A stretch of DNA of 30,908 nucleotides from CAHJXF01 sp038240015 (GCA_038240015.1 JBBSEF010000032.1:1-30908), one strand, 5' to 3'. Positions 16,460-28,405 are shown, numbered from the stretch's first letter. Numbers and translations: made by a program. The notes: a model not told the origin generated them from the sequence alone.

Positions 16460-16979
16460 ACCTTCAATGCCGATTGGCACGCTGCAACTCGTTGAGGGTG
16501 TCGAGGCGCGCATCTATTCGATGCGCGGCATGCGCGTGATGTTGTCGCACGATCTCGCAGAGCTCTACGATATCGAGCGTCGCGCGCTGGTGCAGGCAGT
16601 CGGGCGCAACCCCGAACGTTTCCCTGAAGACTTCTGCTTTCAGTTGTCGAAACAGGAGCTTGCCAACTTGAGATCACAAACTGTGATTTCAAGTTGGGGT
16701 GGGGCGCGATCTACGCCCTACGCCTTTACAGAGCAGGGCGTTGCAATGCTCTCAAGCGTCCTGCGCAGCGATCGCGCCATCGCCGTCAACATCGAAATCA
16801 TGCGCACCTTCGTCAAGCTGCGCTCGATGCTGGAATCGAACAAAGACCTTGCGAAGAAGCTCGCCGCTCTGGAGGCGAAGTACGACGATCAGTTCGCGAT
16901 CGTGTTCGAAGCGATTCGCGAGTTGATGAGCCCGCCGCCAGTGCCAAAGAAAAAGCCCATCGGGTTCGTTCAGCCCTGA
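16452..16979 (+). CDS. ORF6N-domain DNA-binding-type protein inserted between carA and carB
   Basis: A 175-residue protein with an N-terminal ORF6N domain (about 10-100): RIYSMRGMRVMLSHDLAELY (20-39), NPERFPEDFCFQL (53-65) and the family hallmark SSWGG....PYAFTEQGVAMLSSVL (80-105). A Lys/Glu-rich, probably coiled tail follows (about 130-160). ORF6N domains are KilA-N/Bro-N-like modules, common in phages and also found as lone chromosomal genes; DNA binding is inferred. The GTG at 16452 is chosen over ATG 16467. It overlaps the carA stop by 8 bases, has GGGGA at 16441-16445, and would be translationally coupled. carB begins 35 bp after its stop. It has more A+T in the middle than its neighbours, suggesting acquisition. 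Role unknown. Confidence 0.88.
   Translation: MAEPSMPIGTLQLVEGVEARIYSMRGMRVMLSHDLAELYDIERRALVQAVGRNPERFPEDFCFQLSKQELANLRSQTVISSWGGARSTPYAFTEQGVAMLSSVLRSDRAIAVNIEIMRTFVKLRSMLESNKDLAKKLAALEAKYDDQFAIVFEAIRELMSPPPVPKKKPIGFVQP
16665..16695. repeat. 14-bp near-perfect palindrome within the ORF6N gene
   Basis: Arms AACTTGAGATCACA (16665-16678) and TGTGATTTCAAGTT (16682-16695) flank a 3-base spacer, with one mismatch that would be a G-U pair in RNA. It encodes residues Asn72 to about Ser81 (NLRSQ.V.SS). No T-tract follows, so it is not an intrinsic terminator. It could be an operator-like site or an mRNA hairpin between carA and carB. Confidence 0.85.
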
Positions 16980-17014
16980 GTGCCAGCCGCGATTCGCGCA
17001 TATCAACACATCCC

Positions 17015-20299
<3,285 letters not shown>

Positions 20300-20319
20300 G
20301 CGCGGCCACTGAACGCGCC

Positions 20320-20328
20320 TGATAAACT
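20320..20328 (+). promoter_or_regulatory. Candidate extended -10 promoter for greA
   Basis: TGATAAACT fits the extended -10 form TGnTAnnnT (4 of 6 hexamer positions). It lies just after the carB stop and about 26 bases before the leader hairpin. Transcription would start near 20335. A -35 is not obvious, as allowed for extended -10 promoters. Confidence 0.45.
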
Positions 20329-20353
20329 GCGCGCGGTCGAACTCCATTTTTTC

Positions 20354-20400
20354 AGAGGTCGCTATCGGCGGACTTGCCGGCAGCGACCTCTATCATTTTT
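20354..20400 (+). terminator. Intrinsic terminator / attenuator in the carB-greA gap
   Basis: AGAGGTCGCT (20354-20363) and AGCGACCTCT (20382-20391) form a perfect 10-bp stem. An inner CGGC/GCCG stem (20366-20369 with 20376-20379) closes the loop, and TTTTT ends the element at 20396-20400. It terminates 12 bases before the greA ATG, so it can end carAB transcripts. If the promoter at 20320 is real, it also attenuates greA itself. Confidence 0.8.
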
Positions 20401-20412
20401 GAAACCGAACGC

Positions 20413-20889
20413 ATGAGCACCATACCCATTACCGTCCGCGGCGCCGTATTGATGAAGGAAGAATTGCATCGCTTGAAGACCGTCGAGCGTCCGATGATCG
20501 TCAATGCGATCGCCGAAGCGCGCGCGCATGGCGACCTGTCCGAGAACGCCGACTACGATGCGGCGAAAGATCGCCAGGGATTCATCGAGGGCCGCATTCG
20601 GGATATCGAAGGCAAACTCGCGAACGCGCGCGTGATCGACCCCACCACGCTCGATGCCGAGGGACGCATCGTGTTCGGCGCGACCGTGGAGCTCGAAGAT
20701 CTCGAGTCGGGCGCCAAGGTCTCGTATCAGATCGTCGGCGACGACGAAGCCGATATCAAGGTCGGCAAGATTTCGGTGTCGAGCCCGATCGCACGCGCGC
20801 TCATCAGCAAGGTCGAAGGCGAGGTCGCCGCAGTTCAGGCCCCCGCGGGTGTGCGCGAATACGAAGTACTGGCTGTGCGCTACGTTTGA
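20413..20889 (+). CDS. greA: Transcript cleavage factor GreA
   Basis: A 158-residue factor that enters the RNA polymerase secondary channel and stimulates cleavage of backtracked RNA. The N-terminal coiled coil carries the acidic tip Asp41/Glu44 in HGDLSENADYDAAKDRQ. The C-terminal FKBP-like domain contains VFGATVEL and the SVSSPIARALI stretch. Its length is exactly that of typical GreA. ATG 20413 is chosen because the upstream in-frame TTG at 20374 lies inside the terminator hairpin. The ribosome binding site is weak. It follows carB, as in many beta- and gammaproteobacteria, but is separated from it by a terminator and probably has its own promoter. Confidence 0.97.
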   Translation: MSTIPITVRGAVLMKEELHRLKTVERPMIVNAIAEARAHGDLSENADYDAAKDRQGFIEGRIRDIEGKLANARVIDPTTLDAEGRIVFGATVELEDLESGAKVSYQIVGDDEADIKVGKISVSSPIARALISKVEGEVAAVQAPAGVREYEVLAVRYV

Positions 20890-20948
20890 CGCGTTCGTCG
20901 CGCCTGCCGTATACAGCAGCCTCTGACTGGAACGTCGGAAGCGCTGTC

Positions 20949-21342
20949 ATGCCATCCACAAACCTTCCACCCTCTCCGATTCCCGGTCTTCGCAGCATCG
21001 CACTCACGCCCGGAACCGCGCCGCAGTTGCAGCGCTTCTTCGATGAGAATCCGGAATATTTCCTGGGGGTGAATGGTGAACCCGCTCTACCGAGGCCTCG
21101 AGAGCTGGGCTGCTTCCCATGGGGCAACCTGGTTGCGGCTCGGCGTCGTGCGGGGCAATGCGCGGGCCGAGCGCTTCTGGGAAGCGCTCGGGTACATCCA
21201 GACTCGCACGCGCAGCGGCGTCGAAATGGGACGATTGAAAAATACGCTGCGCGTGATGGTCAAGCCTCTCGCGGAGGACACGCTGGAACACTATCTGTCG
21301 CTCATCCCGCGTGATCGGCCTGACGCTCCAAGTGCTGCCTGA
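20949..21342 (+). pseudogene. GNAT-type acetyltransferase remnant with internal deletion
   Basis: Two pieces of one protein appear in different frames. The first starts at ATG 20949 (MPSTNLPPSPIPGLRSIALT) and runs through PQLQRFFDENPEYFLGVNGEPA to about 21084. The second, readable from about 21080 to the stop at 21342, gives LYRGLESWAASHGATWLRLG, then VRGNARAERFWEALGYIQTR and a KPLAEDTLEHYLSL ending. NARAERFWEALGY is a GNAT motif B. The acetyl-CoA-binding motif A region that should lie between them, some 70-80 residues in intact relatives as I remember them, is absent, and the join changes frame. It is therefore read as a decayed gene. A short product from 21073 is conceivable but would lack the cofactor site. 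Confidence 0.75.
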
Positions 21343-21796
21343 CGTCACGCCAGCTCGCGCGTATTCACGCTCGGTACTCGCTCGCCAAGTCGCCGCGATC
21401 CTCTGCGCGGTCGCGCTCGGAACGCTTTTGTTTTCCGCGCGCGTCGCGCCGATGCTCTTCGATGCGATGCCCAACGATCGTTCGCTTGCGGGCCGCATCG
21501 CGGGACGCGCGTTCGAGAGCGCGTACTGGATCGCGTTAGTGGCTGCTGTCATCGCGCTGGTTGTTGCGTGGCTCGCGCGATCGATGCGCTCGCGTATCGA
21601 AATCGCTCTCGCATTGCTGATGCTGATCGCGGCGGCGGTGCAGCTATTCTGGATCGCGCCGGCGATCACGAGTCACGGCGCGGGTTGGCCGTGGTCGTTC
21701 GCGAGCCTGCATGGTGCAGGGGGTGCGATGCATTTGATGCTGGCCGTCGTGGCGCCGGTGCTTGCGTGGCTACTGCTTGCGGGCCGTCTTCGCTAG
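21311..21796 (+). CDS. DUF4149-domain membrane protein
   Basis: A 161-residue protein with four predicted membrane helices at about 27-48, 72-90, 95-117 and 136-158, with little outside the membrane. Its position between greA and yhbY and its composition fit the DUF4149 family found there in betaproteobacteria; function unknown. The start is uncertain. GTG 21311 gives the full frame and overlaps the GNAT remnant. A GTG at 21332 is possible, and the conserved part seems to begin near residue 24 (VLARQVAAILCAVALG). Its TAG stop shares CTAG (21793-21796) with the TAG stop of yhbY on the other strand, so the two genes meet with no spacer. Confidence 0.8.
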   Translation: MIGLTLQVLPDVTPARAYSRSVLARQVAAILCAVALGTLLFSARVAPMLFDAMPNDRSLAGRIAGRAFESAYWIALVAAVIALVVAWLARSMRSRIEIALALLMLIAAAVQLFWIAPAITSHGAGWPWSFASLHGAGGAMHLMLAVVAPVLAWLLLAGRLR

Positions 21797-22257
21797 CGAC
21801 CTTGATGCGGTTTCTTCGAGGACTTCTGTCCTGACTTGCGAACGCGGTCAGTGCGCGGCGGACGCGGGTGCGTGATCAGCTTGCGCGGCGAGATTCTGCT
21901 CGGCGGTCGACGCGCATCACGCGCTTTGATCTTGTCCGATGTGCGAGTTGGGGCGGGTCGAGGCAATGACGTCGATTCGACGACCGGCGCCGCGCGAAAC
22001 AGCACCAGCAACTTGCCGATCGCCTGAATCGGCTCGGCCGAAAGTTCGCTGACGATACGGTCGCGCATCATGAAGCGCGCATCGCGGTCGTCGCCGAAGA
22101 CACGGACCTTGATCAGCTCGTGCGACGTGAGTGCGCGATCGATCTCGGCCATTACCGCGGGCGTCAGGCCAGCATCGCCGATGAGGACGACAGGATCGAG
22201 CGCATGCGCTCGAGCCTTGAGCGCTTTGAGTTCAGCAGGAGTCAGGGTGTGCGGCAT
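21793..22257 (-). CDS. yhbY: YhbY-family (CRM domain) ribosome-associated RNA-binding protein
   Basis: A 154-residue protein. Residues 1-97 are a CRS1/YhbY (CRM) domain: LTPAELKALKARAHALDPVVLIGDAGLT, split here across 4-31, then the HELIKVRVFG strand and IGKLLVLFR. The E. coli homologue associates with pre-50S ribosomal particles. A basic, proline-rich tail (about 105-154; KIKARDARRPPSRISPRK and GQKSSKKPHQGR) makes it longer than the ~97-residue E. coli protein and could add RNA contacts. ATG 22257 gives the canonical MPHTLTPAELKAL start. An upstream frame to 22350 overlaps rlmE and is rejected. It is divergent from rlmE, a usual partner in ribosome maturation, and converges with DUF4149. Confidence 0.92.
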   Translation of the reverse strand: MPHTLTPAELKALKARAHALDPVVLIGDAGLTPAVMAEIDRALTSHELIKVRVFGDDRDARFMMRDRIVSELSAEPIQAIGKLLVLFRAAPVVESTSLPRPAPTRTSDKIKARDARRPPSRISPRKLITHPRPPRTDRVRKSGQKSSKKPHQGR

Positions 22258-22290
22258 GATGTGCAATTCGTGAAGCGCATAAGGGCGCCG

Positions 22291-22299
22291 AGCATAACA
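22291..22299 (-). promoter_or_regulatory. Candidate extended -10 for yhbY
   Basis: On the minus strand this reads TGTTATGCT, an extended -10 (TGnTATnnT), about 34 bases before the yhbY start. The 46-bp gap also has to serve rlmE on the other strand, for which CATAAG (22278-22283) is a weaker candidate. Confidence 0.35.
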
Positions 22300-22303
22300 A
22301 GCA

Positions 22304-22966
22304 ATGGCGAAGAACAAATCCAACCAGTCGTGGTTGCACGACCATATCAACGATCCCTACGTGAAGCTCGCGCAGAAGCACGGCTACCGCGCGCGCGCGG
22401 CGTTCAAGCTGAAGGAGATCGACGAGATCGACCGACTGATCAAGGCCGGCGACGTGATCGTCGACCTGGGCGCGACGCCGGGCTCCTGGTCGCAGTACGC
22501 GCGCGACCAGTTGAAGAAGGGTGCGGGCATCTCCGGCCGCATCGTCGCGCTCGATCTACTGCCGATGGACGCGATCGAAAACGTCGAGTTCATCCAGGGA
22601 GATTTTCGCGACGAGGCGGTACTGGCTCAACTTGAGCAACATTTGGCCGATCTCATCAATGCATCCCCCGACGGACGTTGCATCGACCTTGTGCTTTCGG
22701 ACATGGCCCCCAACCTGTCGGGAGTGGGATTGGCCGACGCGTCACGAATGGCGCATCTCATCGAACTGGCGACCGAATTCGCTGTCAGGTATTTGAAACC
22801 GCGCGGCGCTTTGCTCGTAAAAGCATTTCATGGAAGCGGCTACAGTCAGGTCGTCGAGACGCTCAAGCGGGAATTCATTGTGGTCGCCCCGCGCAAGCCC
22901 AAAGCCTCGCGCGACAAATCGTCGGAGACTTTCATCCTCGCCCGCGGCTTGAAGCGGCTTCGATGA
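22304..22966 (+). CDS. rlmE: 23S rRNA 2'-O-methyltransferase RlmE (FtsJ/RrmJ)
   Basis: A 220-residue SAM-dependent methyltransferase that methylates the 2'-O of U2552 in the 23S A-loop (E. coli numbering) during late 50S assembly. The family catalytic tetrad is visible as Lys35 (AAFKL), Asp133 (LSDMAPN), Lys173 (LLVKAF) and Glu208 (SSETF). SAM binding is at VDLGATPGSWSQ (53-64). Length is normal (about 205-220). The ATG at 22304 gives MAKNKSNQSWLHDHINDPYV, the expected N terminus. It is divergent from yhbY and precedes ftsH by 89 bp, the conserved ftsJ-ftsH arrangement. Confidence 0.97.
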   Translation: MAKNKSNQSWLHDHINDPYVKLAQKHGYRARAAFKLKEIDEIDRLIKAGDVIVDLGATPGSWSQYARDQLKKGAGISGRIVALDLLPMDAIENVEFIQGDFRDEAVLAQLEQHLADLINASPDGRCIDLVLSDMAPNLSGVGLADASRMAHLIELATEFAVRYLKPRGALLVKAFHGSGYSQVVETLKREFIVVAPRKPKASRDKSSETFILARGLKRLR

Positions 22967-22991
22967 TCGAGCGCGGAATCGTTTGAGCGAC

Positions 22992-22997
22992 TAGAAT
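22992..22997 (+). promoter_or_regulatory. Candidate -10 box for ftsH
   Basis: TAGAAT, 5 of 6 to consensus, lies 58 bases before the chosen ftsH start. The -35 is poor. It suggests ftsH may be transcribed separately from rlmE. Confidence 0.35.
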
Positions 22998-23055
22998 CAT
23001 CGACTTGTCCTACCGCGAGACAGCAGTGCTGCCTTGCCACCGCAGGAGAAAGAAC

Positions 23056-24945
<1,890 letters not shown>

Positions 24946-24965
24946 GCTCCGCCCGTGTCTCGAAT

Positions 24966-24993
24966 CGCCCGGCTCGTCCGGGCGTTTCTTTTT
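24966..24993 (+). terminator. Intrinsic terminator after ftsH
   Basis: CGCCCGG (24966-24972) and CCGGGCG (24978-24984) form a perfect 7-bp GC stem around CTCGT. TTTCTTTTT follows directly (24985-24993). It lies 21 bases after the ftsH stop and only 14 bases before the folP ATG, so folP may depend on readthrough or an internal promoter. Confidence 0.85.
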
Positions 24994-25007
24994 GTGTTGA
25001 TCGAACC

Positions 25008-25847
25008 ATGAATCAAGCGGGCTCCCTGCTTCGCTGCGGCCGTTTTGTGATCGATCTGTCGCGCCCGCGTGTGATGGGCATCGTCAACGTAACACCCGAT
25101 TCGTTCTCGGATGGATGTCGCTACGCAGACGAACGCGCCGCCATTGATCATGCGGAACGATTGATCGCAGAGGGCGCCGATCTGATCGACATCGGCGCCG
25201 AATCGACGCGGCCCGGTGCCACGCCGGTGTCCGCAGACGTTGAGGCGTCGCGCTTGATGCCCGTGCTGGCCGCGCTGCGCGATGCGCCGGTGCCGATCTC
25301 GGTCGATACGATGAAACCCGACATGATGGCGCGAGCGCTCGATGCAGGCGCGGCCATGATCAACGATGTCGCGGGCTTCGCGAGTGAGGCCTCGCGTCAC
25401 GCGGTGAAGGGTTCGGACTGCGCTGTCTGCGTGATGCACATGCAGGGCACGCCGCAGACCATGCAGGTCGCGCCGCGCTACGACGATGTCGTCGTCGAAG
25501 TCGCGCGTTATTTGCGCGATCGCACCGATGCGTTGATCGCGGACGGCGTCGCGCGCGACCGCCTGGTGGTCGATCCCGGCTTCGGATTCGGAAAGACGTT
25601 CGAACACAATCTCGACTTGCTTCGTGGGCTCGGCGAACTGAAGTCGCTCGGCTTTCCCGTCCTCGTCGGCCTTTCGCGCAAGGGCATGATCGGAACGATC
25701 ACGGGACGTGTTGTCGACGAGCGCCTCGCCGGCAGTCTGGCCGCTGCGCTCGCCGCCATCGAGCGCGGAGCAGGTATCGTGCGTGTGCACGATGTTGCGG
25801 CGACCGTCGATGCGATCCAGGTCTGGACTGCGACGCGGCGGTGTTAG
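25008..25847 (+). CDS. folP: Dihydropteroate synthase
   Basis: A 279-residue TIM-barrel enzyme joining p-aminobenzoate and hydroxymethyl-dihydropterin pyrophosphate in folate synthesis, the sulfonamide target. The pterin-site motif MGIVNVTPDSFSDG is at 23-36. DIGAESTRPGA and the SVDTMKP strand follow. DPGFGFGKTFEHN and LVGLSRKGMIG complete the active site. Length is normal. ATG 25008 is the first start after the ftsH terminator; the open frame further upstream overlaps ftsH and is rejected. There is no Shine-Dalgarno sequence. The folP-glmM pair behind ftsH is the conserved order, with glmM starting 58 bp downstream. Confidence 0.97.
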   Translation: MNQAGSLLRCGRFVIDLSRPRVMGIVNVTPDSFSDGCRYADERAAIDHAERLIAEGADLIDIGAESTRPGATPVSADVEASRLMPVLAALRDAPVPISVDTMKPDMMARALDAGAAMINDVAGFASEASRHAVKGSDCAVCVMHMQGTPQTMQVAPRYDDVVVEVARYLRDRTDALIADGVARDRLVVDPGFGFGKTFEHNLDLLRGLGELKSLGFPVLVGLSRKGMIGTITGRVVDERLAGSLAAALAAIERGAGIVRVHDVAATVDAIQVWTATRRC

Positions 25848-25905
25848 GCGTCGCAGTCGGTCGCGGTGCTAGCATCGGCGCTCCACGAACACAAAGCGCA
25901 AACGC

Positions 25906-27246
25906 ATGAGCAGAAAATATTTCGGAACCGATGGCGTTCGCGGTCGCGTGGGCGAGGCGCCGATCACGCCTGAGTTCATGTTGCGCCTGGGCCATGCTGC
26001 CGGTCAGGTCTTCAAGCATCGCGACATCGGCAGAAAGCCGACCGTGCTGATCGGCAAGGACACGCGCGTGTCCGGCTACATGATCGAGGCCGCGCTCGAA
26101 GCCGGCTTCACATCCGCGGGCGTCAATGTCCAACTGACCGGCCCGGTGCCGACGGCTGCGGTCGCGTACCTGACGCGCGCGCTGCGCTTGTCAGCGGGTG
26201 TCGTGATCAGCGCTTCGCACAACCCTTACTACGACAACGGCATCAAGTTCTTTTCGGCCGAAGGCTCGAAGCTGCCCGACGCGGTCGAACTCGAAATCGA
26301 GTCCTTGCTCGAAGGCCCGCTCACCTGCGCGCCGTCCGAGGTCATCGGCAGGGCCAAGCGCATCGACGATGCCGCGGGGCGTTACATCGAATTCTGCAAG
26401 AGCACGTTTCCGAACGAACTCAATCTCAAGGGCCTGAAGATCGTCGTCGACTGCGCGAACGGCGCGGCCTACGAGATCGCGCCGCATGTCTTTCACGAGC
26501 TCGGAGCCGAGGTCGTGGCCATCGGCGCGTCGCCCGACGGATTCAACATCAACGAAGGCGTCGGCGCCACGCATCCGGATGCGCTTGCCGCGGCCGTGCG
26601 TACGCATCACGCGGACCTGGGCATCGCGCTCGACGGTGATGCCGATCGACTGTTGATGACCGATGCCGACGGCCGTCTCTACAACGGCGACGAGTTGCTC
26701 TACGTCGTGGTGCGCGATGGGGTCGAGCAAGGCAAACGGTCGGGGGTGGTCGGCACGTTGATGACCAACCTCGCGATCGAGAACGCATTGGGGGAGCTCG
26801 GCGTGCCGTTCACGCGCGCCAAGGTCGGTGACCGCTACGTGCTCGAGATGCTGATCGCGAACGGTTGGCTGTGGGGAGGCGAGAGCTCTGGACATCTGCT
26901 TTGCCTGGACAAGCACACCACCGGCGACGGCATCGTCAGCGCGCTGCAAGTGCTCTCGGCGATACGGCGCAGCGACCAGACCTTGTCCGAATTGACCAGC
27001 GACGTGCGGCTCTATCCGCAACGCCTCATCAACGTGAAGATCGCCAAGGGCTTCGACTGGGAGCGCCATCAGCCGCTGGTCGAGGCACGCGAATCCGTGA
27101 CAGCCGACCTGGGCAGCAGCGGTCGCATCCTGATCCGGCCATCCGGCACCGAGCCGCTGCTTCGCGTGATGGTCGAAGCCGAGTCCGAAGCGCTCGCGAG
27201 CGGGGCGGCCGAGCGCCTGGTCGCGAGTCTCGCGCTTGCCGCCTGA
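25906..27246 (+). CDS. glmM: Phosphoglucosamine mutase
   Basis: A 446-residue alpha-D-phosphohexomutase that converts glucosamine-6-phosphate to glucosamine-1-phosphate for UDP-GlcNAc, peptidoglycan and LPS. The phosphoserine is Ser104 in ISASHNPYYDNGIKFF. The magnesium loop is DGDADR (near 243-248). The sugar-binding GGESSGH and the C-terminal phosphate-binding RPSGTEPLLRVM follow in order. The start MSRKYFGTDGVRGRVG is canonical. The ribosome binding site is weak. TAGCAT (25870-25875) is a possible -10 in the short gap after folP. No clear terminator follows before the Pho box of pstS. Confidence 0.98.
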   Translation: MSRKYFGTDGVRGRVGEAPITPEFMLRLGHAAGQVFKHRDIGRKPTVLIGKDTRVSGYMIEAALEAGFTSAGVNVQLTGPVPTAAVAYLTRALRLSAGVVISASHNPYYDNGIKFFSAEGSKLPDAVELEIESLLEGPLTCAPSEVIGRAKRIDDAAGRYIEFCKSTFPNELNLKGLKIVVDCANGAAYEIAPHVFHELGAEVVAIGASPDGFNINEGVGATHPDALAAAVRTHHADLGIALDGDADRLLMTDADGRLYNGDELLYVVVRDGVEQGKRSGVVGTLMTNLAIENALGELGVPFTRAKVGDRYVLEMLIANGWLWGGESSGHLLCLDKHTTGDGIVSALQVLSAIRRSDQTLSELTSDVRLYPQRLINVKIAKGFDWERHQPLVEARESVTADLGSSGRILIRPSGTEPLLRVMVEAESEALASGAAERLVASLALAA

Positions 27247-27291
27247 GGCGACGGTTTCATCACGCGACCTCGCGCGAGAACCTCGCGATCG

Positions 27292-27323
27292 GTGTCATAA
27301 CATTGTCATCGAGACTACTTAAT
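27292..27323 (+). promoter_or_regulatory. Pho box and promoter of the pst operon
   Basis: GTGTCATAACATTGTCAT (27292-27309) matches the enterobacterial Pho box CTGTCATAAAACTGTCAT at 15 of 18 positions, with both TGTCAT half-sites intact. A -10-like CTTAAT lies at 27318-27323, 8 bases further on. pstS starts 39 bases after it. PhoB-activated transcription under phosphate starvation is expected. Confidence 0.8.
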
Positions 27324-27361
27324 GTAGCGCGGTTTCCATCCCGCATTCCTCAAGGACCCTC

Positions 27362-28390
27362 ATGAATTTCGTTTCCAAAGCCGTCGTTGCCTCATTGCTT
27401 TCGATCGGCGTTGCGCAGGCGGCAGACATCACCGGCGCCGGCGCGAGCTTTCCCGCGCCGGTCTATTCGAAGTGGGCCGATGCCTACAACAAGGCCACCA
27501 CCAATCGCGTCAACTATCAGTCGATCGGATCGTCGGGCGGCATGAAGCAGATCGAGGCCAAGACTGTGGACTTCGGTGCGTCGGACGCGCCGCTCAAGCC
27601 CGAAGAATTGCAGGCCAAGGGTCTCGTGCAATTTCCGACCGTGATCGGCGGCATCGTTCCTGTGTTCAATCTTCCGGGCATCGAACCGGGCAAGCTGCGT
27701 TTGAACGGGCAAGTGCTCGGCGATATCTTTCTGGGCAAGATCACCAAGTGGAACGACCCTGCGATCAAAGGCTTGAACCCTTCGGTTACTCTGCCCGACA
27801 CCGCCATCGCGGTCGTGCGCCGCGCTGACGGCTCGGGCACGTCGTTCAACTTCACCAATTATCTGTCGAAGGTCAACGCCGAATGGAAGGCCAAGGTCGG
27901 CGAGGGCACCACCGTCAATTGGCCGGTGGGTACCGGCGGCAAGGGTAACGAAGGGGTGTCGGCCGTGGTCCAGCGCATCCCAGGCGCGATCGGATATGTA
28001 GAGTATGCCTATGCCAAGCAATCGAAGATGCCGTACGCGAGCATGCAGAACGCGTCGGGCAACTTCGTGCAGCCCGACGATGCGACCTTCCAAGCTGCAG
28101 CTGCCGGCGCCGAGTGGGAGAAGAATCAGTATTACGTGATTCTTACCAACCAGGCAGGCAAAGACGCATGGCCGATCGCGGCGTCGACCTTCATCATCAT
28201 GCACAAGGCGCAAGACAAGCCGGAGCAGGGCGCCGAAGTGCTGAAGTTTTTCGACTGGTCGTACAAGAATGGCGGCAAGATGGCCGAAGAGCTCGATTAC
28301 GTACCGCTGCCCGCGCCATTGGTCGCGGCGATTCACACGACTTGGGCGCGTGAACTCAAGGATGCTTCGGGCAAGTCGATCGTCAAGTAA
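27362..28390 (+). CDS. pstS: Phosphate ABC transporter substrate-binding protein PstS
   Basis: A 342-residue periplasmic phosphate-binding protein. A signal peptide (1-20, cleavage after VAQA) precedes ITGAGASFPAPVYSKWADAY, the standard mature start. Phosphate contacts of the family are seen in GASFPAP, QSIGSSGGMKQI, FGASDAPL and RRADGSGTSFNFTNYL. Length agrees with E. coli PstS (346). AAGGA (27352-27356) lies 5 bases before the ATG. It is the first gene of pstSCAB, behind a Pho box and followed by a strong stem-loop, an arrangement that would let pstS be expressed above the downstream genes. Confidence 0.98.
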   Translation: MNFVSKAVVASLLSIGVAQAADITGAGASFPAPVYSKWADAYNKATTNRVNYQSIGSSGGMKQIEAKTVDFGASDAPLKPEELQAKGLVQFPTVIGGIVPVFNLPGIEPGKLRLNGQVLGDIFLGKITKWNDPAIKGLNPSVTLPDTAIAVVRRADGSGTSFNFTNYLSKVNAEWKAKVGEGTTVNWPVGTGGKGNEGVSAVVQRIPGAIGYVEYAYAKQSKMPYASMQNASGNFVQPDDATFQAAAAGAEWEKNQYYVILTNQAGKDAWPIAASTFIIMHKAQDKPEQGAEVLKFFDWSYKNGGKMAEELDYVPLPAPLVAAIHTTWARELKDASGKSIVK

Positions 28391-28405
28391 TTTCCGGTAG
28401 GATGC

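Noticed and set aside
16665..16695. Palindrome in the ORF6N gene as an intrinsic terminator
   Set aside because: No T-run follows (GGGGTGGGG), and it lies within conserved codons.
20374..20412. Upstream start for greA giving 13 extra residues
   Set aside because: The TTG lies inside the terminator stem-loop, and the 158-residue form from 20413 is the canonical GreA.
21073..21342. An independent small acetyltransferase gene
   Set aside because: It lacks the acetyl-CoA-binding motif A and starts inside the damaged region. It is better read as the 3' part of a pseudogene.
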